DNA from: Buxus sempervirens
Lineage: Eukaryota; Streptophyta; Magnoliopsida; Buxales; Buxaceae
Direction: 5' to 3'
Assembly: GCA_947561395.2 (NCBI GenBank)
Contig: OX387193.1
Coordinates: 34,670,255-34,734,254, forward strand
Length of the DNA: 64,000 bases
Below the pieces are notes generated by a model. It did no database searches and had not been told where the DNA came from. It was given only the letters and a program-made list of their open reading frames with translations. This document shows positions 44,696 through 54,374 of this stretch, in pieces. Position 1 is the stretch's first letter. The number at the start of each line of letters is the position of its first letter. Position numbers and translations under genes: made by a program.

Positions 44696-45771
44696 CTAGT
44701 ACAATGAGCCAGTTTTTTTCTCTCTGACAGAGTGTCTATCTTGTGTTTTTTTTGTGTGAATATTGCTAGATGTGAATGATATTTCCGAACCGGATAAACC
44801 AATAGGGTTTCTGGGTCACCCGGAAACCCGACATGGGACTTGGACTCCCGGTCCAACTTGACTTCCAGTGGGCCTTCCAACGGGGCCCACCAAGCCCAAT
44901 AAACACCAAAGCATGCCATTAAAATAACTTAAGTAAAATGAACAATTTGAACCGAGCGGGCCAAACCCAATGCGGCTCACCCGAGCCTTGTTATGCGAAA
45001 TTGATGCATGAATTGCGTGGTTTGGCCGAGACCAAGGGCAAGGGCCTACCGGGCCCGCCAAAGCCCACCAACCGAACCAAGGAAGGGTACAAACCCTAAC
45101 TTCCGGTAACTTGGGCTTACAAGCCCAGATTTGGACTGCGGGCCCCAAGCCCAGTGTCCAAATCACTCTGGCAAAATTAAAAAGATAAATCCAATAAAAA
45201 ATACTTGGACACCATGTGGGCCCACCTTAGGGGCCCACAAACCGGTCCGGCCCACTTGTGCATGGAAAAAACTAAATAATCAAACTTGAACCCTAGAGTA
45301 AAATCAATTCATTTGAACCAAAGTCCAAAGGGCCTCTCAAGCTAGACTGAGGCCCACAAGGGACACGTGGGCTCAACCAAGCCCACCAAGGAATCCGCGG
45401 GCCCTCCAACGGGGCCCGCCTGATCAGACCCACATCACTTTAATTAAAAAGATAAAATCAAGTAAAGGGACCCACACCACTTTGGCGGTCCCGCCAGACT
45501 TAATCAAAATGGCATGCTAGAATAGGAATCGGGTGAGTGAGAGACCAAAGTTGACTCAAACCAGGGAAACCTATGGGACCCGTCATTTGACGGGGTGGAC
45601 TGGGGTGTCTACGGACTTCCCCAGACCGCAACCGAGAACCTACTTAGAATCTCAAGCCGCAGACCAAGCCTTAGTAGAAGAACTTAGGCACCCAGGTGTC
45701 CGCCTGCACCCCATCAGGCGGTGGCGACTCCGAATTACCCCGTGCCGCGTTTCCCACGCGCGCACACACCA

Positions 45772-47432
45772 CTTTCTTCTTTCCCCCAAATTGTTTCAAG
45801 TCTTACAAGTATCTCATTTTTCCCAATCCTTTTGCTTTCTCTCCACCTTGTTTTTTGTTTTGCACTTGCTCTAACCTCTGTCTTGCAATTCCAGTTACTT
45901 TTCATGATGGTTTTAAGCCCCATCAAGTTTGCTCAAGCATTTTTTTTTTTTAGATGTTACCTTGCTTGCTTGCCCCTGCACTTCTCAAGGTAAGGTTGAA
46001 ATTTTTCATCCAAATTATGCAAGTTTCAGCCAAGCAAGGTAATATACATCCTCTCTTCACTCAAGTATTGCTTCTTTTTATTCTTTACCTCCCAAACATT
46101 GAGGACAATGTTTATTTTAAGTTGGGGGGTGGGGGATCAATTTTTGCATGCTACTTCACTACTTGGAGCAAATTTTTGCTGATTTCTCTATTTTTGAGCA
46201 ATTTTGAGTGAATTTTGAACTTTGAAGCCCATGTTTATATTAGTTTGAGTTCAATTCATTTGGGTAAATTTTCATGCTATTGGTAAGGGTGATGCATGTT
46301 CTTGGTAAAAGAAGTGTTGTCTTATTTTTTCTGCTATTGCCATGAAAAAAAAAATCTGTCATTACTCTTTTCATAACAGCCATGTTTTTCTTGCCCTTAA
46401 CCTCTAAATTTCAATTGCATTGCTTGATCTTAGTTGGGGGGTATTAAGGGCAGCTCATGATATAAGCTTTCATGCATGTCCTCATGCCTTGTTTACATTC
46501 CCTCAAGTGTGAAAATTATTCATGTTAGTCCTATGCTTAAGATTATTTATCTAGGTTTAAGCTTGCTTTTCATTTTAAAGTTGTCAATTTCCTTTACTGA
46601 AATCTAGAACAATGAGTTTCATGGCCTACATTAATTCTGAATGGTTGGAGTGTAGTTCACATGGGGCTATAGTGATGTTCTTGACCATTCAAACCTGGGT
46701 AATGCAATTTATAGTTGCTGTCACTGAATTTCATGCACAACAGTGAGTGTTTAGTTGATTTTTAAGCCTCAATTAGTGTCTTTCACCAATCAACCCCCAA
46801 GAGCTCTATTGAACCATATCTTCAAGGCCCAAAAAAAAAGGGGGATCAAAAAAAAAGAAATATACAAAAAAAAAAAAAAGAGCAGAAAAATTCTGCTAGA
46901 AAAAAGAAAGAAAGCAAAAGTGAAAAAGTGGCCTGAGATCAAGTGAAAAAGAAGAGGGACAATGTGACCTCTTTGTAAAGTGCAATGGAAAAGGCTACCT
47001 ATTACTGGGGCTTGAAAAAAAAAAGAGAAACAAACAATGAATAAGGCATGTGCCAATCAATAAAGGCCTTTTGTAGTGTAATAGCGTGAAAGCAGCCATT
47101 GCAATGGTTTTGACTTAGAGTAAAAACCAACTTGGTTTGCTTGGAGGGTTGCTAGGTTGAATAACACTTTGAAAGGTCTTAGAAGTCACTAAATGCAATT
47201 TTCCACACACTTACACTCAATGAAAGCAATTTCAGAACCTTACACTTGGTTGAATTGTTAAGAACTCAAGAAGCTCCATTTGGCCTACAAGCTAAACTAT
47301 TTTAATCTTAATGCCCAAGTCACTTATCTTGTTCTATTTTTCAACAGAAGAATATGATTTCAGACATTTGAGGCATGCTTAGACTTAGATAATCAATGCT
47401 TTTGCTAGGGACTAGCAAGTAGTAAGTTGGGG
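45772..47432 (+). mobile_element. Athila 3' region, second part, with polypurine tracts
   Basis: This continues the Athila element after solo LTR U2. AACATTGAGGACAATGTTTA followed by TTTTAAGTTGGGGGGTGGGGG (about 46095-46135) is a typical Athila feature, and TTAGTTGGGGGGTATTAAGG recurs near 46433. The sequence just before the LTR, AGTAAGTTGGGG (47421-47432), is the likely 3' polypurine tract. No coding domain was seen; A-rich low-complexity DNA lies at 46828-46920. Confidence 0.65.
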
Positions 47433-49261
47433 TGTGATTAAGTGGTTAAATTGCATATTTAAGCCACTTATTGAGGTGAAAAATACAGAAAAATCCCTTT
47501 ATATTTGCTTAATCATGCATTGACTTGTGTTGGTGGCCTAAGCATTGAATTGAATTTTTATTGTATATTTTAGGCTTAATTGTGCATGGAAAGTGTGCTT
47601 AATGTGAAATGGGATTGCCTTGAGAATTTTCTGGTTTAATTTTGGGTAAAGAATTGTCTTGACATCAATTTGAGATTATTTTGGAATTAGGCATGGATTA
47701 GATGAGCATGGAATTGATAAAAAAATAAAATTAGATGGCATAAGTTTCATGTGGCATTCTACATTGCCATCACAACAAATCAATTTAAAATGGGAATTTA
47801 CGTATATACCCTTCACTAACAATGTTGTGGTTTGTTTCTTACAGGGGTAAATGAGGAAAGGAAAAGAAGCCAATCGTTTGGCTTTGTGCTGAGTAGGCTA
47901 ACGGCCTGTCAGGGCCGTTGGAGATGGACGAATGGGGGAATAGGGAGCTGGAGCAAAGGGCGGACAAGAGAAGAGGGGTCATGGACGAAGGGATATGGAG
48001 CTGGTGCATGGTGGCTGCTGGAGAAAAGAAAACTCGGAGGGCGTTTTCCCATTTCAGGGCTGCTGTTTTTCTTCATTTGGCTTTTTTACTTTTTCTCCCA
48101 ATCAACTTCTTGTTTTTCTGGGTTGGATGACCACTGCAAGTGCTTCAACTGATTGAAGAGCAACCAGTATAGGCCAAGCACAGAATGAAGAAGCCTGGTT
48201 TTGTGTTTTCTTCCTCGTACATTTGGAGTTTCTATAATATACTTGTTGTATTTTTCTTTTTAGTAAATCACAGTGTCTATTATTGATTTCCAGTTGATTA
48301 CATGAATTCAGAAGTTATTGTTTATAGTTCTGATTTGAACAATGAATGATTTGGGGGTTTGTTTGAAGATTATTCATTCAACTGTTACTTTTGTTCATGG
48401 TTTTTATTAGAATCTTAGAGTTCTATCTTCATTTTCTTCTCTCATTACATACTCTATTTTGCTTTGCTTAGGTAATTTTCTTTTCGATGAAATCTTTCAT
48501 GGCTGTAGCTTATTCATGTGTGTGTAATCTGAAGCCTAAGCTCAGGTGGAGCTTTATTGTGGATTGAATATTCTGTTCTCATCAAATGCATATAGGTTTC
48601 CATGTTTAAAACTTTTAGGATTTCAAATCATTTCTCATTAGAGTAAAAACAGAAATTCTTCAATCCAATTTTTGATTCATTGTTGACATGCAGGCACAAT
48701 GGATGCTTAGATTGGGTAATTGGTTTTTTCTAATCAGTTGGTAATTTCCAGATTTGTTTTGGAACCCTATTGGTAGCTTAATATTTCATAACAGGGTTTA
48801 CAAGGTTATATATTCCGAAAGCCTAATTCATGACAGAATTAGCATTCGTGGGAGATATTTGAGAGTGAAGAGAGGTTCAATTCATGAAGAGCAAGACTTG
48901 TAGCTTAGGGGTTTGTTATTGTGTTTTTTTTTAGAGATTCTTGTTGCTTAATATCTTGATTTACCCTTGAGTTTAATCTCTATTTCTGTTAGTTTTCCTC
49001 CATTGTTATTAGAGTACTTTTTCTGAGTTAGGTTTTAATTAGATTAATTTCTTGGAGCTCTAGTATTTCGTTAGTTAATTGTTTAGGTTCAGATTATTTT
49101 TCTCTTATATCAAAATTAGTATGTTTAGAATTCTTTTCATTTCTTGGATTTACTCTTAAACACCATGTCCCTGAGGAAAATGACCTTGGGACTCACCCTT
49201 GTATAACTGATAAGCTTCTGCACTTGGAAGTGATTTTAGCAGCATCTTTGCGAGCTCATCA
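47433..49261 (+). mobile_element. 3' LTR of the Athila element
   Basis: It starts TGTGATTAAGTGGTTAAATTGC after the polypurine tract and ends GCGAGCTCATCA (1,829 bp). A shorter copy of its first 360 bp lies at 29597-29955. There is no partner 5' LTR in the window; the element's 5' half has been lost at 36601. Confidence 0.75.
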
Positions 49262-49274
49262 CTCTCTAATAGAC

Positions 49275-49724
49275 AACTCTAAGTATATTCCCTCTTCTAC
49301 CATTTTCCTTAATTTAACTCCTTTAACTCTCTTTTAAGGAATCTCCTAATTAATTTTTGAGCTTATTCTTATTTCAAATTTTAAATTGTAACTAGACTTT
49401 TATTATCTACTCAAAATACTAAAATTTTGGACCCTATATATATAATTACCATTAGGCCATTTTTCCTTCTTTAAGCCTTAATTTCATTATTTTACATCCA
49501 ACTAAACTAAAATTTGGTCTAAGTGAGTTTGTTGACTTAATAATTAATTATCTTCCTCCTCCCATGAATTTGACTAATTTGAAATGTCCAAATTACCCTT
49601 TCTCTTTAAATCCCTATTTTAACCTTTATATCTCAATTCTCCTACTATTATATTTCTTAGTATTTTCTCCATAATCTAACCCTTAATTATTTATTTTATT
49701 TTTAGGAAAATCCAGGGTTTTACA
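49275..49724 (-). mobile_element. Family G LTR copy 6, first 450 bp only, minus strand
   Basis: On the minus strand it starts TGTAAAACCCTGGATTTTCC and matches the first ~450 bp of copy 2 (2869-3315), including TTAACTCTCTTTTAAAGG-type sequence. It then breaks off next to the Athila LTR. Confidence 0.7.
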
Positions 49725-50485
49725 AAGCGTGTTATTTTCATTGGCGTGTGCCTTATATCCTCAGTCCGTGTACTCAGCGGGATACTTCCCCAATCCGTGT
49801 ACTCGGTGGGAAGCGTGTTTCATGGCAGTTGCCTCATATTATTTCATGGTGGTTGCCTTTTATCCTCAGTCCGTATACTCGGTGGGATACTTCACTATGT
49901 TTGTGTTTATATTTCACAGTATTGGTATTTTTATTTCGCTGTGTTGACTTTATATATCATTGTGTTTGAATTTATCGTGTTTAGTTTGATTAAACGTTGC
50001 ATATATTGAATTGTTACAAACTATTTGCATGACTACTTACTGAGATGTTGTTTCTCACATATTCATTTTATCGGTTTTGTTTTCAGATATTCCTGGTGAG
50101 GACATTGTAGGGATAGACACTTCTAGAGATTATACTGAGTCCTAGGAAGAAGATCACTTTATTCCTATGTAGGTTTAGGGATCTATATTATTAAATTTGA
50201 CTTGGTATTTGGAGGGATTGTTCTAGTTTATTTTTATTTTAGATGACCTTGGTGGATGTTGATACATTTTATTTTAGTTGACCATTTCCAGACTTAGTTG
50301 ATGAATTGGTATTGGATGTTTAATTTTTGTATTCCGCGCTTCTTGGAAAAATTTATCTGTTATTTCCGCACTCTGATTATATTAATTGAAATTGTTCAAG
50401 TCTGGATTAATTGTTTTGGGCCATTATCCTAACGTACTAGGTTTGGGTTTATGTTTTTAAATAAACCTGGATCTGGGGCGTTACA
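49725..50485 (+). mobile_element. Family G LTR copy 7, last 760 bp
   Basis: It contains a word array around TCAGTCCGTGTACTCGGTGGG (49760-49885) and TACTGAGATGTTGTTTCTCAC (50038). TTCCGCACTCTGATTAT follows, and it ends GGGGCGTTACA at 50485, as in copies 2 and 4. The first half of the LTR is missing and copy 6 abuts it in inverted orientation. Confidence 0.7.
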
Positions 50486-50534
50486 ATTAAGGTAAGCTTA
50501 GTTAATGTTATTTCTCAATTTCAATTGGCTAAGA

Positions 50535-50883
50535 TACCCTCCACTTCGTTCAAGTGTACCTAAAATACCTTCAAAGTATACCCAAGGTACATTTCAAGTG
50601 TACCCAAATTATCCTCTAAGAATACCAAAAGTAACTCTTAAGAATACCCAAGGTACCTCTCAAGTGTACCTAAAGTATCTCCTAAGTGTACCCAAAGTAT
50701 ACCCAAGGTACCACCCAAGTACACCTAAAGTACCCCCTTGTATTGCCCAAGGTACTCCACATGTATACCTAAAGTACCTACATGTGTTGCCTAAGGTACC
50801 CCACTTGAATACCAAAGGTACCCCATTGTTTTACCTAAGATATCCCACTGTTTTACCTAAGGTACTTCATTCTTTTACCTAAG
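50535..50883. repeat. Minisatellite of about 21-23 bp units
   Basis: Units of the form AAGTGTACCCAAGGTACCTCTC / TTGTTTTACCTAAGGTACC-type sequence repeat about 15 times with drift. It is bounded on the right by the end of the Tat LTR at 50884. Its one long open frame is a by-product of near-21-bp periodicity. Confidence 0.85.
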
Positions 50884-52694
50884 TGTGAAACATGGAAAAA
50901 ATCAATTTAATGATTTCCTAATCATCACACGGGATTATATAAAACAAAGAGTCGCCACCATTCAATTTAGGTGTGAATGGACACCAAAATATTAAATAAG
51001 CACAAAAGGCAAATTTTAGGGCCAAATATCCCTCCTAAAAAAAACAACCAGAGATGGGTAAGGGGATTAAGTTATAAACAGGGGAAGGTGTTAGGCACCC
51101 CTATTCATCCACACAAGGTGGTTGCCAGGCATTGTTCATGTTAAAATAAAGGAAAAAGCTTGCTATAAAAATCACACAAAATCACAAAAAAGGCAAAAAT
51201 ATATGGTTTTTTCATATGAATAGTCTGATTGATCCAGAACTATCAAACATGATCATACCATTCCTAGGGTTTCATGATCAAAACAAAATTGAGATAAAAT
51301 CAAATAAAATCAATTTAAAGTGAAAAATCCAAAAATCTGGCTTCAAGCTAAATTCTAGAAATCTAGAAAAATATGATTTTTATAAAATATTTCAAAATTG
51401 AACTTGAATAGTCCAGGACATAGATAAAGCCCAAATTTCACATTAAATCTGAAAATCAAAACCAAAAATACCCACGTTGATGAAAAACATCAAAAGGGGA
51501 GAACTTAAACCGTAGGGTCTTCTCTCAATAATGAAAAACGATTTAAAAACCACATCATGAAACCCTAGAATTTACTTTCAGGCTTCTAGATTCAGATCTA
51601 CCATATTGATCATGACAAATCCAAGATCCTAGCCTAAAATCGCAAAAATCACGAAAACAGTGCTGTAGGTGCAAAAGTGGCAAAAATCCAAATTTTGGAA
51701 AAAAAAAGTGGGGATCTCATGCTATAAACATCATAGATTCATGTAATTCATTCAAATATATCATAAAAAGCATTAAAACATGATCAAGATATTCAAAACA
51801 GCCACATCTCACAGATTATAGCACATGGGGGTCTACCCTACGGATCCACCTGTTCCCATTTCCCCTAGTTCTCTCTTCACGTTTTACGGCTAGAGAGACT
51901 CTTGAGGTACTTGGAGATAGGTTTGGTTACACAAACACAATCACAGGCCTTATTCTATAAAAAAAGAAAAAAACAGATATGGGGTTCTATTCTAGGGATC
52001 CACCTGTTCCCCTTTCCCCTAGTTCTCTCTTCACGTTTTACGGCTAGAGAGACTCTTGAGGTACTTAGAGACAAGTTTAGGAATACGAAATAGATATGGC
52101 CTTATTCTACAGCAATAGAGATGATCCTATTACTTCTAGAATTGAAGACAGAAAATAAAAAGGGATAGGGGACTTACCTGGATTGGGCAGGCAGCAGGAG
52201 TTCTTTCTCTTCTCTTGGAGCTTCTTAGAATTCCTTGGACTCAAAATTTCGTGGCCCTTAGCTAGAGGAGAGAGCCTCTATTTATAGGCAAGCACAGGGG
52301 AATGGTTGGTCCAGAAGGATATAGCCTGCTCTTTAGGATAGAGTGAAATACAGAGATAATGCTCATCCATAGCCAACCAAGGTGGCTTCAGCGAATAAAA
52401 TACGTAATTCGCTCATTTAAAGATATATTTGACTAAATATAAAGCTCGGAAATCGAGAGAAGGACAAAACTCACACGTGTCTTTAGTGACCGTAAATGCA
52501 CTACGGTCCAACGGTGACCGTATAGTTTCCACGGGCGCGTCTGACTGTAGATAATTTTCGAGCGCGACGGGCCCGTGAAGGAAATACGGGCAAAGCCTGT
52601 TTTGTCAATTTTTATGCATTTTTTACCTGTTTTAAGCTCTAATTACATGTTTTTATTATTTTCTCATTTTGTAGTGCAATTTGGGGTGTCTACA
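50884..52694 (-). mobile_element. 3' LTR of a minus-strand Tat-lineage element
   Basis: On the minus strand it starts TGTAGACACCCCAAATTGCAC (52694) and ends CCATGTTTCACA (50884), 1,811 bp. Start, end and TATA surroundings match solo LTRs T1 and T2. The TATA box TATAAATA lies at about 52279-52286 (minus). The polypurine tract immediately upstream identifies it as the 3' LTR of the element whose pol is at 60-64 kb. The left border pentamer is CTAAG. Confidence 0.88.
52488..52591 (-). repeat. Dyad-word cassette of the Tat 3' LTR
   Basis: Three exactly 21-nt words lie at 52488-52508 (GACCGTA..TACGGTC), 52516-52536 (GACCGT..ACGGGC) and 52571-52591 (GCCCGT..ACGGGC). They sit 103-207 bp from the LTR start, the same interval as the differently spelled cassettes of T1 and T2, and upstream of the TATA box. 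Confidence 0.85.
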
Positions 52695-52711
52695 GCTACC
52701 CCCTCTTTGCT
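52695..52711 (-). promoter_or_regulatory. Polypurine tract of the Tat element
   Basis: Minus-strand AGCAAAGAGGGGGTAGC lies directly before the LTR's TGTAGACACC. It primes plus-strand DNA synthesis and fixes the orientation of the element. Confidence 0.8.
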
Positions 52712-54374
52712 GGTAATTGGAACCAATTACAAGCAGAGAGCAAAAAGACCCACCAATTGCACTTTCTGAGATTTTTGTATGATCAATTGCACTTTGCAAG
52801 GATTAAATGGATGATTTTAAAAAAAACATTGATTGTGGAAGATTTGCTAAGAAGTCCCTCAGCTTAAGGGCCAAATCCTCCTCTCTCCTCTCACTGAGCA
52901 CTTGTGGGCTATGAAGTGAGATTTGAGACAAAATTTTTAAACAAAAGTGGGTAAGGTGGCAATCCTTGCAACTTACAACTAATATAAACATTAATCTCTT
53001 GAAAAATGTGGAGAAAATGATAAAATACGCAATTTTTGGCTTTGCCCGTATTTGGCTTATGGGCTGATGCTGCCCGTATGTTTTTCACGGGCGAACGGGA
53101 CCGTAGTGCTTTCACGGGCGTGTCATGCCCGTACTGAGTTTACGGATTTTACTCTCTTCTTAAGACCGCGAACGCGAATTTTTCCTTCTCTGCTCGCACT
53201 TCTGCCCTAATTTCTCTGCGCCCGTAGTCTCTCTTACAGTTCTTTCTTCTTCTTCTTCTCCAACAGTGCCCAAGTTCGCCGGCCACCTTTGTTCACTCCG
53301 GCGACCTTCATCTTCTCCGGCAATCTTCATTTTCTCCGGCAATCTTCATTTTCTCCGGCGACGACCTGCTTCCTTAGTGGCTTCAGCAACCTCCATTGCC
53401 GAGACTGGTACTCTTTATTTCGAGCTACTATCAAACTTCCACCTTGTTGTTTCGAGCATCCATTGGATATCCATTGTGGGTGAGCTCGAAATTTCAATTA
53501 TTTCCTTTGCTGATTTCTCCTTTCGACATAAACAGGTATGTTAAAGATACATTTCATTTTTCCTGCATTCCTTAACAGATTATATCTATGATTTTTGCTC
53601 GACCATTCCTTGCAATTTTTCTATGAGCATCCGAATATGATTAATGCCTTGGACACTTCATGATTATCCTGTTTGTATTGCTCATCTTGTTTGACCGAAA
53701 TCTGTTCTGTTTGTTCATTTGGCCGACTTGTTTATTCCTCAAGAAGTTGTCTCATGCAATTTTCTGTCTTGAAATGTTAGCTTTGAATTGTTGTATTTTG
53801 CCTGATTTGATCAGCCTTCTTCTTGAATGCTATTCTATTAACTGCTAGAACATCCTTATTTTTAAGCCTCAAGTGCAATTGTGCTATCTCCATCTTGGCT
53901 TTTGGCCTGTGGTGCTGCTATGCTTGGGTAGACTTGAATTTTATTCCCTGGAGCTGAATACTTAACATAACTTGACATGAGTCGCTCCTTGATTCAAATG
54001 GCGTTTAAGCAACTTAGTATAGAATAGGTAATCTTCATACCAGCTTGAACATGCTTCGACTATCCTGAAACCAAGTAAATTTAAATGGTTAGGTTTCTTT
54101 AAAAAATCTAAAAGAGTAAGTTAAGATCTACTCATACATATATTTTTTCTTCTTTCAGGAAGCCTAAACTTCCTATATGTAAATTTTAGACAAGTAACAA
54201 TAAAATTTTCAAAATTAAACTCCTTCAAGGGATTCATGATTTGGTTGGAAGCTTCTAAAGCCCTTTCTTTCATTCTTCATTTTTTGCCAATCAATTAAAC
54301 TTGGTTAGAATAAAGATCAAGCAATAAAAATTTTAACAAGAAATAATTAACCAACTCCCTGGTTTGAACCGTAG
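52712..54374 (+). promoter_or_regulatory. Upstream region of the antisense PMD-like gene, with a 21-nt word cluster
   Basis: This stretch lies inside the Tat element between its polypurine tract and the plus-strand ATG at 54375. Four exactly 21-nt dyad words occupy 53044-53064, 53072-53092, 53099-53119 and 53127-53147 (GCCCGT(A)..ACGGGC class). A pyrimidine-rich stretch (53155-53355) with repeated TTCTCCGGC units follows and may be the start region. No TATA box was seen. No other gene is supported here. Confidence 0.45.

Larger units (their letters stand above)
41810..45766 (+). mobile_element. Solo LTR U2, Ty3/gypsy, expanded to 3.96 kb, TSD CACCA
   Basis: It runs from TGTAAGCACCTCATTTTTGCGC to CACGCGCGCACA, bordered by exact CACCA pentamers (41805-41809, 45767-45771). 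TATAAAAG is at 43089-43096 and GGCGGTGGCGACTCCG near the end, as in U1. It is about 1.5 kb longer than U1 because of three tandem arrays (41902-42775, 43780-44340, 44350-44695). It interrupts the Athila 3' region. Confidence 0.9.

Noticed and set aside
30411..45766. U1 and U2 as the LTR pair of one large element enclosing the Athila pol
   Set aside because: Their target duplications differ (CCTGC, CACCA), and the Athila sequence continues on the far side of U2.
45735..46211. Overlapping small frames just after solo LTR U2
   Set aside because: They lie in the non-coding 3' region of the Athila element and show only hydrophobic or Ser/Phe-rich low-information sequence.
50505..50882. 125-codon frame of repeated VPKVPS-like peptides
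   Set aside because: It reflects the near-21-bp period of a minisatellite; there is no start context and no known domain.
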